The notes under the pieces were generated by a model that saw only the letters and a list, made by a program, of their open reading frames with translations, had not been told where the DNA came from and did no database searches. A stretch of 64,000 nt of DNA from Costus lasius. Taxonomy: Eukaryota > Streptophyta > Magnoliopsida > Zingiberales > Costaceae. Where the stretch lies: assembly GCA_027563935.2 (NCBI GenBank), contig CM050448.1, forward strand, positions 63,477,843-63,541,842. The letters run 5' to 3'. This document shows positions 11,722-24,368 of this stretch, one piece after another; position 1 is the stretch's first letter, and every line of letters begins with the position of its first letter. Position numbers and translations under genes: made by a program.

Positions 11722-13394
11722 TCCAGGGAACCCCTTTCATGAGGGGTGCGAAACCCTAAAGTGGCGCAACATGATAGGCAGCGGATTCAAGGGTCGAAGA
11801 GCATGCATTATATGATCAACTTTCGAAAACATGAATAGAGAAGATGCGATTCATACCATAGCCATTTCAAGATGGCGCCTTGGAAGCAAGAGAACAACGA
11901 AGGTCTCCTCCAAATCGTCACACACAAGATGAGCGACGGCTTGCTTCTTGTCGTCCCTTGTGCTAGCAAGGATCGTCCAAGATGTCTTTGATCGAAAGGA
12001 AAGGGATGGAGATATCGATCTCTCTTGGCCGAATCTTCCTCTATGCTTCAAGTTGTCGCCGCACACCAAAAGGTGTCAAGAGGAATGAGTTTTAGTGACG
12101 AGAATAGAGAACCCTCTATTCGAACGTGAGCCATCTCCAAGTGGAGATCATGGTTACTAAAAATAGCAACCACTCATCGCTCCAATGTTCACGCCAAGTG
12201 AACATGTCGCCACGCCTTGAACCATGCGCTCATTTCATGAGCTGGTTCAATTTGGTTCGGTTTAAGAACCAATCAAGCCAAGCAATCAAGTCTAGATCTC
12301 AAATAAACCCTAAGGCTCCAGATCTAACCGTTGATCTCTTGATGCTTCTGATCTCACCGATCTAGCATCTTTTCTCTCGATCGAAGCTTACCGATCTCAA
12401 GCCCTAATCAATCAAACATGATCAGACCAGATCTCACTTACAATCAGAGATCAAATCCCTTTAAACTGAACTTAAACAATTCAGTCCACACGATCTGACT
12501 TAAGTAAGCCATATCATCAAATTGTGCGACCCTGAGGGTTTCCTTTAAATGTCGGTAACGACAACTTACGTCATCACGATCAGTGAGGGGTATCTAGCAA
12601 CACATCACTGTCTCCCGATATAAAGAAAAGAGTCTTCCAAGACTACACCCAAAAACAGCACAAGTGTGAATCAACTCACTAGGCATGCATATTTCCTTTG
12701 CCACTGGATGTTCTTATTGGACAAGCGTGTCAAGCTTGTAACTCCAATATGATGAGCATGATTAGAACAGATGAACACTGTCACCTGGGTATGGCCATAC
12801 TCTTTTCTCAATCATCTCATCCAGGGGGCCCCTTTAGAACATCACACTCCTTAAACAAGGAGACGGCAATCCTTTGTCTATCATTAGTGCCCTAACCTGA
12901 TTCAAGCTCACCATCCAAGATAGTCTATAATCATTATGTTTCAAATGATATTGAACTACCTCAAAACAATGACAATCATCATTTAGAAAACACAAGTGAT
13001 CTCAAGTCAGAGGAAATGTGCCACTTGTTACAATCAAGGAATATTCACATTGTGACAAGCAACTGAATATCCTAGTAGGGTCTGTCCAGTACATTCAATG
13101 TACCCATGAGTCTACATCTTATTCCATGCTCGAAGCATCCTATAAGATTAAAACACATATTAGTCTCAATCATATCAAGGCTGTCTCATGTTCACCAAGA
13201 TATATCGACTAAGGACTTAACTGCATGTCAGCCTAGCTGAACAGCTTTGAGACATTATTCAGAAGTACACTTATTACAGCAGACAAGGTAACAACCTGAA
13301 TAATAACCATGCCTTTATAAACATAAGAGTTTATTACATGACACTGTTACAATCCCAAGGCCTCAAACATTAGGCTTAAGGGCATACCCCAACA
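11722..13394 (-). repeat. A1 LTR, left copy (3' LTR of the element)
   Basis: 1673 bp. It starts TCCAGGG where the other copy has TGCAGGG, so the terminal TG has mutated in this copy only. It ends CATACCCCAACA. Other differences from 19113-20785 that I saw are at about 11877 (G/A), 13096 (T/C) and 13347 (G/A). Short ORFs inside (11851-12069, 12126-12365, 12698-12895, 13018-13212) recur in the partner LTR and have no domain. Confidence 0.93.
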
Positions 13395-13409
13395 ATCTCC
13401 CACTTGCAC
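13395..13409 (-). other. A1 polypurine tract
   Basis: On the minus strand this reads GTGCAAGTGGGAGAT and abuts the 3' LTR. It has the position and composition expected for the plus-strand primer. The identical tract is present in A2 at 40509-40523. Confidence 0.8.
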
Positions 13410-13414
13410 TTAAT

Positions 13415-16400
13415 CTAATGGTTGAGAAATCTCAAACCCATATTATTACAGTGCTTCTCATGCTTCTGCTGCGCCAGAGGCTTAGTAAGCGGGTCTGCCA
13501 GATTGTCATCTGTATGAACCTTGCAAACTTTGATCTCGCCACGATCTATGATCTCCCTGATCAAATGAAACCGTCTCTGTATGTGCTTGGACTTCTGGTG
13601 CGACCGTGGTTCCTTTGCCTGTGCGATTGCTCCAGTGTTATCACAGAAGATAACCAAAGGATCTGCACTCGAAGGAACAACACCAAGTTCTCTCACGAAC
13701 TTACGAATCCACACTGCCTCCTTGGATGCTTCCGAGGCTGCAACATACTCGGCTTCTGTTGTGGAATCAGCAATAGTTGACTGTTTGAAACTCTTCCACA
13801 CCACTGCTCCACCATTCAAGCTAAAAACATAGCCTGATTGCGATCGGAAATCATCCTGGTCAGACTGGAACGAAGCGTCAGTATATCCTTCAATACTGAG
13901 TTCTTCCTGACCACCATATATCAAGAACATATCTTTGGTCCTCCGCAGATATTTTAAGATGTTCTTGACTGCAATCCAGTGTGCCACTCCCGGATTACTT
14001 TGGAACCGACTGGTCACGCTTAACCCGTAAGCGACGTCTGGGCGAGTACACAACATCGCATACATAATGGACCCAATAGCCGAAGCATAAGGCGTATTGT
14101 CCATTTCATCTTTCTCAGTCTGTGTTTGTGGACACTGACTCTTCGAAAGATTCAGACCATGTCTGACTGGAAGATATCCTCTTTTAGAATTCTCTAAATG
14201 AAATCTCTCCAGGACTTTATCGATGTAAGTACTCTGGCACAGCCCGAGAAGCCTCTTAGATCTATCCCTGTAGATCTTCACACCTAACACATAGGCTGCT
14301 TCTCCAAGATCTTTCATCTGGAAACATTTCCTTAACCATGCCTTAACCGCATGCATTTCAGGAATGTCATTTCCAATGATCAAGATGTCATCGACGTAGA
14401 GGACTAGGAAAGTAATCACGCTCCCACTAAACCTCTTATATACACACGGGTCATCTTCGTTCTTGATGAAACCAAATTCAGAGATTGATTCATCAAAACG
14501 AATATTCCAGCTTCTTGATGCTTGTTTAAGTCCATAAATAGACTTCTTTAATTTGCATATTTTATGACGATCTGATGGATTAGTGAAACCTTCTGGTTGT
14601 GTCATATACACTTCCTCATCCAGATTTCCATTCAGGAAAGCCGTCTTCACATCCATCTGCCAGATCTCATAATCGTAATATGCAGCTATCGCGAAAAGAA
14701 TCCGAATAGACTTAAACATAGCTACTGGTGAGAAAGTTTCATCATAATCTATCCCGTAGATTTGTTTGAAACCTTTCGCAACTAGCCTGCCTTTATAGGT
14801 AACCACGTTACCATCCATGTCAATCTTCTTCTTGAAGATCCATCTGCAGCCTATAGGGATAACTCCCGGAGGCGGATCAACCAAATCCCAGACTTGGTTA
14901 TCTGACATGGAGTCCATCTCGGCGCGCATAGCTTCAAGCCATCTTGCTGACTCCGGTCCACTGACCGCATCCGCATAAGTGAGGGGTTCATCATGATCAA
15001 TGATGTAGACTCCGTCATAGCGCTCAGGCTGTCGACGGATCCTTCCCGATCTTCGCGGTTCCCGTGATATCTGAGCCTCAGGTTGTTCAATAACCTGTTC
15101 AACCGGCTCAGGCTCATCCAACTGTGCTTGAGCACTTTGTCCTTCTTCTGGATTCTCATCCAGCTTTATTTCTCTCCCACTGGCCTATTGCAGAAGAGAC
15201 TCCTTCTCAAGAAATATGGCCGTCCGAGCAACAAAAACCTTGTTCTCTTTGGGATCGTAGAAATAATAACCCTTAGTTTCCTTAGGGTAACCGACAAAGA
15301 TACATTTCTCAGATCTGCTCTCTAGTTTCCCAGAGGCGAGCTTTTTGACATAAGCCTCGCAACCCCAGATCCTGATAAATGTCAAGCTCGGCTGTTTCCC
15401 ATACCATAACTCATATGGAGTCTTAGAAACGGCCTTGGATGGCACTCGGTTTAGTACCTTTGCAGCTGTTTCCAGTGCAAAACCCCAAAAGGAATATGGA
15501 AGAGTAGCCTGACTCATCATAGAACGAACCATATCAAGTAACATTCTATTTCTCCTCTCGGACACACCATTCCATTGCGGTGTTCCTGGTGGAGTGAGCT
15601 GTGAGATAATCCCACACTCCTTCAGATAGTCAGTAAACTCATGACTTAGGTATTCTCCACCTCGATCAGAACGAAGTGCCTTGATATTTCGGCCTAGCTG
15701 ATTCTGTACTTCATTCTTGAACTCTTTGAACTTGTCAAAAGATTCACTTTTATGTCTCATTAAATAGACATACCCATATCTACTGAAATCATCAGTAAAG
15801 GTAATGAAGTACTGATAGCCACCTCTGGCATGTTTACTAAATGGCCCACACACATCACTGTGTATAAGGTCAAGTAAATCTGAAGCCCTTTGACCTTTGT
15901 TAGGAAAAGGTGACTTCGTCATTTTGCCCATTAAACAAGCCTTGCATGTATCAATCTCCTCATAGGAGAATGATCCCAGCAGTCCATGATCATGCAACCG
16001 CTTAATGCGTTTCTTGTTAATATGGCCTAAACGACTATACCATAGCAAGGTGCTGTCATTAGCATACTTGACTTTCTTATTATCAATATTTTGTATAGAA
16101 CTCTCCATGTCCAACATGAATAACCCATTGTTAATTGAACCAGTTGCATAAACAATATTATCTAAAGATAAAACACACTTTGAAATATTGCATTCAAAGG
16201 AAAACCCCTTCCTGACAAGAGCAGGAATGGAGATAATATTCTTAGTAATGCTAGGAACAAAGTAACAATTGTCTAGTTCCAATACAAGTCCAGATGGTAA
16301 AGAAATGAAATAGTCTCCTACAGCAACAGCAGCAACCCGTGCCCCGTTTCCTACTCGTAGGTCCACCTCATGCTGTCCCACTTGCCTTCTTCTCTTGAGT

Positions 16401-17299
16401 TCCTGTACATTTGAACAAATGTGAACTCCACATGCAGTGTCCAACACCCATGATATAGAAGAAGATGAAAACATGACTTCAGTCACGTAAATACCTGAGC
16501 CAGAAGCGATGCTTCCCCTCTTATCTCCTTGGAGCGCTTTACAGTCCTTTTTCCAGTGACCCAGCTGGCCACAGTGGAAACATCTGTATTCCTTGGACCG
16601 CTTCACCTTTTGCTTCAGAGCCTTGCTGTAATTCTTGACAGGGGTCTTGCCCTTCTTCCCCTTCTTCTTGTTCCTTGAAGGAACCATTAAGACAGAGGTC
16701 GAAGGCTTTCCCTTCAGAGTTTCCTCAGTAGTCAAGAGCATATTCAGCAGCTCTGCCAGAGTACAATCGATTTTGTTCATATTAAAGTTAATGATGAACG
16801 CGTCGAATGAGGGCGGGAGAGACTGCAGAATAATGTCTATAGCAAGCTCCTGATTGATGGTATGCCCCAGTTTCTCTAGAGCTTCCTTGTGCCCAATCAT
16901 CTTGAGCACATGAGCTCCCACTGGGCTCCCTTCAGCCAGTTTGCTCTGAAAGAACAGCTTTGTCAAATTATAGCGTTCTGTCCTCGCCTGTGCAGCATAC
17001 AGCATCTTGAGGTTCGCTATCATGTCTATAGCAGACATATCCTCATGCTGACGCTGCAGCGGTGGCGTCATAGACGCTAGCATCAGGCAAGTGACATCAA
17101 TGCTATCATTGACGTGCTTTTCATAGGCTTCCCGAACCGCCCTTGCGGCGTTCGGAGCGGGCTGAGGCGGTATCGCCGTCTCGAGGACATACAGTTTCCT
17201 CTCTGCCTTAAGAACAATCTTAAGGTGTCCAAACCAGTCTGAGAAGTTTGGCCCAGCAAACTTCTCCCTTTCCAGTAGGGATCGCACATTGAAGTTCAT
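13415..17299 (-). pseudogene. Copia A1 gag-pol with one stop codon
   Basis: It spans exactly the same 3885 bases as the intact A2 frame, with no frameshift. The first 704 residues hold capsid, a zinc knuckle CFHCGQLGHWKKDC (about residue 240), protease with WVLDTAC, the HHCC zinc region and the D-D-35-E integrase core. Codon 705, GAG in A2, is TAG here (15185-15187). The frame then continues open through the variable linker, reverse transcriptase (LYVDD) and RNase H (YTDASF, TTEAEY) to a stop at 13415-13417. A1 could thus make capsid, protease and integrase but no reverse transcriptase unless the stop is read through. The start ATG at 17299 agrees with A2. One nonsense change is the only defect I can see. 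Confidence 0.95.
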
Positions 17300-19098
17300 G
17301 GTGTTCGTTGCTGCAGGTATCTACAACAATGCAAGAACAGCAAGGTCAGTATCAATGTTAAGAATCAATCAGGACTTAAGAAAGATTCTTTTTCTCACTA
17401 TTTTATCTGGCTGAAAAATCCAGCAAAACAGCCCGAAAGAGTAAACACTCTTTTAGTGAGATGGGATCCAGATTTCATACTTGGTCTCCGCGTCCCGCTC
17501 AGGCGAGATAAGATGCACAGAGAGTACAAGCACTAATCTCTGGTAGGCTGCCTGCCAATCGCCAACCCGTGTGATTCCCCTTCATCTGGGCAATCCAGCA
17601 GACTGTGCCAACTGAGTTGGTACAACACAATCTCTGACCCCACAGATGGCTGCCTCCATGCGCTACCATATGCGCCACATATGTAGCCTACATGGTCAAG
17701 CTGACCCGACCTACTCCCTGGACCACCACGTGCTATGCTGAGCAATGAGAAGCGATAAATCCCTTCTCTGTAACACGCAGGTGTAATCCCGCACCGTCTG
17801 AAGATAGATGGACGTGCCCACTGAGTGGGTACAACACGGCTCCAACGATAATCAGAACAGTGAGGTTTCGCGTCAGAAGGCTAACGAGCTTGATATTTTA
17901 GCGTTGGATTTTAACGGTCTTTTATCTTCTTCACTATCATGCAATTCCTATGGTGATAGCAGAAGATAAATAAATCATGCTGTTCTACTTATTTAAACAA
18001 ATAAAAGAAAGCATGAATCTTATGTGGTAAAAGCCCATAGCCTAAGTAAGACCTTAAACAACTTAAGTCTTCACTTGCTTTTCTTCATGGGTCTTTTGCT
18101 GCTCATTTGGCCCAAACCAGGGCCCAAGCGCCATCTGCAGCTCAGGTGCGCCTACCAGGGAAAATGCGCCTGGTCCCAGAGTCGAACCCTGGACCTCCCA
18201 CCTGGTCAAGCCTCTGCTGCAAGCGCCTCTGCCAAGTGTGCTCTGTGCTCTTGTCTGATTAATTTACAAATTAATCTATCTAGACAAGATTGACTCGCAG
18301 GTCAATTACATTTTATAAATTAAATAGAAGGTGATACGCAGATCACAATTAAAAATAATTTACAAAAAGATTCCAGGCACACAGGCCCCAGCACAGCACA
18401 CATTAAACATGGGCAGCCCACATAAGACTAAATAAACATACATATGGCATCATACATCATGTGATCCAATCATGAAAAATAAAATTTTTCAAAAACCCCA
18501 TTGAGATTAATTTTATTTTTCCTTATTAGCCTTACTACCTTACAACGGTCCATTACTAGGGATCCACTCATCGAACCTAGTCAGATCCTGTGCCCTTACA
18601 TGCACCAAGTCCTAACTGACTTGAGTCGACCAAAAGGTCAACAATGCATGCGCCAAGGGCTGAACGACCACAATGAGGTCTGGCAAGCGGGTGTGACCCC
18701 GGGCCTAACTCATGTGCGTTCATAGGTTGTCTCAATCAGACATCGCTACACGCCTGTCTGCAGTCGACCTATAGCCATCTGATGCTTGCGCACAGATGCT
18801 ATCTGGTCGACCCATCAAGGCTGTCAGATAGTCTGATCAGACTGTTGGATCTAACCTGGGGGATGATTTCAACCCTAATAACCCGTCTAAGGGTTTACAG
18901 CAGGGCCTTAGATCTAATGTTAGTCGCGCATGTGATCCATTTTTGAGAAAACAAACATGCGCCAACATGCATGCGCAAATGAAACATAAAATAGGTTTCT
19001 ACATGAAACATATTAACATGATAAAATTACGCATGATATAGATCTAAACATTCATGGAACACAAAATCAAAGCAATCATATAATTGCGCATGTAACCT
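17300..19098 (-). other. A1 untranslated leader (about 1.8 kb)
   Basis: Non-coding stretch between the primer site and gag, read on the minus strand. It is partly collinear with the A2 leader (44414-46255), for example the blocks around 17455-17520 and 17760-17900. The ORFs in it (17533-17745, 18024-18293, 18501-18725) show no domain. I see no gene. Confidence 0.75.
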
Positions 19099-19110
19099 GC
19101 TCTGATACCA
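19099..19110 (-). other. A1 primer-binding site (initiator tRNA-Met)
   Basis: On the minus strand TGGTATCAGAGC, two bases inside the 5' LTR end at 19113. This matches the 3' end complement of plant initiator tRNA-Met. Confidence 0.88.
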
Positions 19111-19112
19111 AT

Positions 19113-20785
19113 TGCAGGGAACCCCTTTCATGAGGGGTGCGAAACCCTAAAGTGGCGCAACATGATAGGCAGCGGATTCAAGGGTCGAAGAGCATGCATT
19201 ATATGATCAACTTTCGAAAACATGAATAGAGAAGATGCGATTCATACCATAGCCATTTCAAGATGGCACCTTGGAAGCAAGAGAACAACGAAGGTCTCCT
19301 CCAAATCGTCACACACAAGATGAGCGACGGCTTGCTTCTTGTCGTCCCTTGTGCTAGCAAGGATCGTCCAAGATGTCTTTGATCGAAAGGAAAGGGATGG
19401 AGATATCGATCTCTCTTGGCCGAATCTTCCTCTATGCTTCAAGTTGTCGCCGCACACCAAAAGGTGTCAAGAGGAATGAGTTTTAGTGACGAGAATAGAG
19501 AACCCTCTATTCGAACGTGAGCCATCTCCAAGTGGAGATCATGGTTACTAAAAATAGCAACCACTCATCGCTCCAATGTTCACGCCAAGTGAACATGTCG
19601 CCACGCCTTGAACCATGCGCTCATTTCATGAGCTGGTTCAATTTGGTTCGGTTTAAGAACCAATCAAGCCAAGCAATCAAGTCTAGATCTCAAATAAACC
19701 CTAAGGCTCCAGATCTAACCGTTGATCTCTTGATGCTTCTGATCTCACCGATCTAGCATCTTTTCTCTCGATCGAAGCTTACCGATCTCAAGCCCTAATC
19801 AATCAAACATGATCAGACCAGATCTCACTTACAATCAGAGATCAAATCCCTTTAAACTGAACTTAAACAATTCAGTCCACACGATCTGACTTAAGTAAGC
19901 CATATCATCAAATTGTGCGACCCTGAGGGTTTCCTTTAAATGTCGGTAACGACAACTTACGTCATCACGATCAGTGAGGGGTATCTAGCAACACATCACT
20001 GTCTCCCGATATAAAGAAAAGAGTCTTCCAAGACTACACCCAAAAACAGCACAAGTGTGAATCAACTCACTAGGCATGCATATTTCCTTTGCCACTGGAT
20101 GTTCTTATTGGACAAGCGTGTCAAGCTTGTAACTCCAATATGATGAGCATGATTAGAACAGATGAACACTGTCACCTGGGTATGGCCATACTCTTTTCTC
20201 AATCATCTCATCCAGGGGGCCCCTTTAGAACATCACACTCCTTAAACAAGGAGACGGCAATCCTTTGTCTATCATTAGTGCCCTAACCTGATTCAAGCTC
20301 ACCATCCAAGATAGTCTATAATCATTATGTTTCAAATGATATTGAACTACCTCAAAACAATGACAATCATCATTTAGAAAACACAAGTGATCTCAAGTCA
20401 GAGGAAATGTGCCACTTGTTACAATCAAGGAATATTCACATTGTGACAAGCAACTGAATATCCTAGTAGGGTCTGTCCAGTACATCCAATGTACCCATGA
20501 GTCTACATCTTATTCCATGCTCGAAGCATCCTATAAGATTAAAACACATATTAGTCTCAATCATATCAAGGCTGTCTCATGTTCACCAAGATATATCGAC
20601 TAAGGACTTAACTGCATGTCAGCCTAGCTGAACAGCTTTGAGACATTATTCAGAAGTACACTTATTACAGCAGACAAGGTAACAACCTGAATAATAACCA
20701 TGCCTTTATAAACATAAGAGTTTATTACATGACACTATTACAATCCCAAGGCCTCAAACATTAGGCTTAAGGGCATACCCCAACA
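19113..20785 (-). repeat. A1 LTR, right copy (5' LTR of the element)
   Basis: 1673 bp, from TGCAGGGAACCCC to CATACCCCAACA. It is nearly identical to the left copy. It would supply promoter and transcript start of the element. I cannot place a TATA box with confidence. Confidence 0.93.
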
Positions 20786-20790
20786 CATAT

Positions 20791-21490
20791 CCTATAAGGA
20801 TATAATGGGGAGAAATTATCCCCATAGGCGCCTAAGGGGCATAATGGGGTGTAGTAGGCTAATTTGCTTCATTATGGAAGCAAATTGCGCCTAGCCCTAA
20901 CCCTAAGCGCCTCTTGCCCTATATATGAGGCCCTAGCCGCCCCTCTCTTGATGTTCTCTTCCTTGGAGGCATGAACACATCAAGAGGCGTGGGCAAAGAG
21001 GCATAGGCGCATCTCTTCCTCTCCAAGCCGCAAGCATCCCTTCTCTTCTCCTCTTGGCGCATGTGAGGGAAATCCTTGGTGTCTTCATCATCTTCCTCCT
21101 TCCTTGGTGCAAGAGAAGCAAGAAGGTTGGCGGCATCATCTCCTACCACTTCTTCCATTGGCGCATATACCTTGGAGGTGGCGGAAGGTTTGAAGAAGGT
21201 GGACAAAAGGCTTGGATCTTCTTCCCGAGGCTAGCACCGGGCGTGGAAGAAGAGGACTCAAGAGATCCGTGTATGTGAGACTGCAGAGGGCGCATGCTTG
21301 GGTGCCTATTACGACATCGGCATCGTCTTGCTTTGAGGTATCTTCTATCTCATCGTGTCGACTCCCTTGCTTGCGATCTTCACTGGGTTTTTGGGACTAG
21401 CCTGTTTCAGGGATATTATTTCCGCAGCGTAATGTATTTGTGTAATTTCTATTTCTAAAAATTGTAAAATATCCCCGGGGTTTCCCAACA
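20791..21490 (+). repeat. 3' LTR of copia B1, right part
   Basis: Resumes after the A1 target duplication and ends GGTTTCCCAACA at 21490. Bases 21137-21490 match the 5' LTR remnant 4956-5313. The sequence is rich in GGCGC and CTTCC words. The small ORFs on both strands do not look like genes. Confidence 0.88.
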
Positions 21491-21905
21491 AGAGCAAGCC
21501 TTCATCCTCCTTCCCTCTTGGCGCAAGGACTTCAAGGCATTGGTGGCATCTTCTTCATCTCCTCCCCTTCTTCTCTTGGTGCATCTTCCCTTTGAAGGTG
21601 GCACAAGCTTTGAAGAAGGTGACCTAAGGCTTGGATCTTCTTCCCAAGGCTTGCACCGGGCGAGGAAGAAGAGAGCTCGAGGCATCCGTGTGTGTGAGAC
21701 TATAGAGGGCGAACACTTGGGTGCCTTGCTCGACATCGGCTTCTCACTTTGCTCCTGAGGTATTTTCTATCACATCGTGTCGACCCCCTTGCTTGACGAT
21801 CTTCACTGGGTTTTTGGGACTGGCCTGTTTCGGGGACATTATTCCGCTGCGTATGTAATCTCTGTAATGCCAAAATTTGTAAAATATCCCCGGGGTTTCC
21901 CAACA
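21491..21905 (+). repeat. Family-B LTR fragment (B2)
   Basis: 415 bp that resemble the end of the B1 LTR (for example the blocks GGCTTGGATCTTCTTCCC and GGGTTTTTGGGACT) and also end GGTTTCCCAACA. Copia B1 was inserted into it. Its right end abuts a gypsy RNase H coding sequence, so B2 was itself inserted into that element. Its left part should lie beyond the window's left edge. Confidence 0.8.
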
Positions 21906-24363
21906 ATGATGCCATTGCCTAAGGGACTGAACAATGGCGTAAAACTCCTTGTCGTACATGGAGTAACGTTAGCGCACATTGTTCAGCTTCTCGGTTTGGA
22001 AGGCAACGGGGTGGCCCTCCTAACTAAGGGTGCCACCGATGTCGGTGCCGGAGGCATCATAGGCAACCTCGAAGATGTTCGAGAAGTCGGGGAGGCGAAG
22101 GATAGGGGCAGCAGTTATGATGTCTTTGAAGGCTAGGAATGCAAGTCTAGCCGTGGTGGTCCAACAAATGTCTTCATGCTTGGTGCACGCCGTCATATGT
22201 GAGGCACTGGTGCTGAACCCCTTGATGAAGTGGAAGTAGAAGGCTGCGAGGTTGAGAAAGCTGTGGACCTCGATGACAGACTCGGGCTTGGGCCATTGCC
22301 GAATGGCCTCGATCTTAGCGGGTACGACCATAAGGCCTTGGGCCGACAAAATGAAGCCCAAGAAGTCAACTTGGGTGTCCAGAAAGGCACAGTTCTTTGC
22401 ATTAAGGAACAAGTGTTTCTTCCCCCAAAAGCTTGAACGTCAGCCTAAGGTGTGCAAGGTGGTCGTCGCGGGTATGGCTATAGATGAGGATGTTGTCAAA
22501 GTGGATGACGAGGTATTTCCCCATGTATGGCTTCAACACTTGGCTCATCAAAGCATGAAAGTCGAAGGGGCATTAGCAAGGCTGAAGGGCATAACCAACC
22601 ATTCGTAGAGACCGTCATTTGTCTTAAAGGCCGTCTTCCACTCATCCCCTTCGCGGATGCGGACTTGGTGGTATCCGCTCCGAAGGTCAAGCTTGCTGAA
22701 ACCTATACTTGACGGTGATGCAATTGATTGCCCGGCAATCAATGCACATATGCCAAGAGCCATCTTTCTTAGGCGTGAGAAAGGCCGGGACAGCACAGGG
22801 GCTGAAGCTTTCACAGATAAAGCCTTTGGACAATAAGTCATTGACTTGCCGCTTGAGCTCGGTGTGTTCGATAGGGTTAAGGCGATGGTGGGGCAAGTTG
22901 GGCAAAGATGCCCCATGAACAAGGTCAATCACGTGCTGAATTTCGCAGGCCGGGAGAAGGCCGGATGGAAGATCGACCGGGGAGATGTCCAAAAATTTGG
23001 TCAAGAGGGCTGCGACTTCCTCGGGCACCATGGTTGCCGAAAGGGGTGGGTCGCAGGAAACCTTGTGCACCATGAGAGCGTAGACCACCTTGGTCTCATG
23101 GGCTTCGTGGACAAGCGAGCTAGAGCGCACCAGGGCAGACCGGCTTAGGTGCAGGTTGGGCCAGTTGGGTGGGCGTGATGAGGCCCATGGATGTGGTGGC
23201 CCGCAGCTCCTTGGGCAGAGCCGGGGTCAAGCAGATTTTACGTCCACCTTGCTGGAAGACGTAGGTGTTGGAATGACCATAGTGGATGATGTCCCGATCG
23301 TAGAGCCAAGGGTGGCCAAGGAGGACATGGGCGACATCCATGGAGGTGACGTCGCACCACTCCTTGTCGGTATAATCCCCGAAGTAAATGGGGACTTGGT
23401 AGCGGTGGGTGATGGGGAGGCCAGCGGTGTCAACCCAAGCAATCGAGTACGGCTTGGGTGTGGCTCCAAGGTGAGGCCGAAACGGGTGATCGCGGACCTC
23501 GACACAACAATAAGATTGCTACCACCGTCTATCGCAATCTTACAAGAGTGGCCATTACACTTAATGTAAGTGTAAAAGATGCTTGTACGCTTCCAATCCT
23601 CGGACGGAGGAGGGGTGTGGATGAGAGTGTAGCGTACGGTGGCCATGGTGAGTAGAGGGCTTAGCTCCTTATCCGAGTAGCATTGTGGGCCATCCTCTTG
23701 GGCCAAAGGTGGGCCAGGAGGTGTAGGGGGTTGAGGGTCGCACTGCTTGGGTGCAATGTGCAAGGAGCGACAGGGACAATCCCGGTTGAAGTGACCAGTT
23801 TTGTTGCAATGACGACATGGACCGGGAGGGGCGGCCGAGATGGGTGCCTTGTCCCAAGTAAAACGAGCGGGGGTGCATCGTGCGGTGCATCCTGTGGAGG
23901 TCAGTGAGGGCCAACGTGAGTCAGATGCGGCAGGGCCTATAAGCGAGGAGGCAGTGCCGGCGCCAGAGGCGCATAGATGGGGCGACGCAAAGGGGCCGAC
24001 TCAACATGACGGTGTTCAAAGCATAGGTCTTGCTCAATCTCACGAGCATGGTGGAGTACTAAGATGACCGAGTCTAGCCCATAGGTTGGTAAGGCGCTCC
24101 AGATCTCCTCGCAGAGACCAATCTAGAATCGGGACAAGGTGAACATGGGATCCTCCTTAAGGTTGTAGCGAATGCCAAGCTCATCGAAGCGAGTGTGGTA
24201 CTCGTCGACCGAGTCGGACCCTTGGGAGATGGCACAATAGGAGTCGAGGAGGCGCTGCCTATACGTGGGTGGGACATACTTTTCCTTACGGCGGTAGCAC
24301 ATTTCCTCCCATCGAGTGATGGGGGAAGGTGCTGATATAGTAATTAATGCTCAACATTCATCC
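21906..24363 (-). pseudogene. Degenerate chromovirus gag-pol fragment (CRM-like gypsy)
   Basis: Read from right to left: a gag piece (YVPPTYRQRLLDSY, about 24260); a zinc-knuckle region; a protease-like core with IDGGSN (about 23530), followed by a WCDV..LLGHPW stretch; reverse transcriptase from [18 protein letters not shown] through [20 protein letters not shown] and [17 protein letters not shown]; a catalytic motif changed from FDD to FDN (about 22490); the thumb with DFLGFILSAQG; RNase H beginning YDASGTDIGG; and YDKEFYAIVQSLRQWHH at the left end, where the B2 LTR cuts it. Frameshifts and stops separate almost all blocks. The wording of the protease and reverse transcriptase blocks is closest to plant CRM chromoviruses. 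The clade is my inference. Integrase is missing here and should lie beyond B2. Confidence 0.8.
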
Positions 24364-24368
24364 AATAC

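Larger units (their letters stand above)
11722..20785 (-). mobile_element. Copia element A1, complete structure (9064 bp), minus strand
   Basis: It has two 1673-bp LTRs, a primer site, a leader of about 1.8 kb, one gag-pol frame and a polypurine tract, flanked by the perfect 5-bp duplication CATAT (11717-11721 and 20786-20790). It sits inside the 3' LTR of copia B1. I found four base differences between its LTRs, so the insertion is recent. The coding frame has a single stop codon (15185-15187). LTR ends (TGTTGGGGTATGCCC in element orientation), primer type, leader length and domain order fit the BARE/Angela group of Ty1/copia. The clade call is inference. Confidence 0.95.

Noticed and set aside
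13418..13780. 120-codon + strand ORF (and a similar one at 40532-40786)
   Set aside because: Antisense shadow of the copia A RNase H region.
22846..23569. Overlapping + strand ORFs of 100-159 codons
   Set aside because: Reverse-strand shadows of the CRM-like polyprotein. The conserved blocks are on the minus strand.
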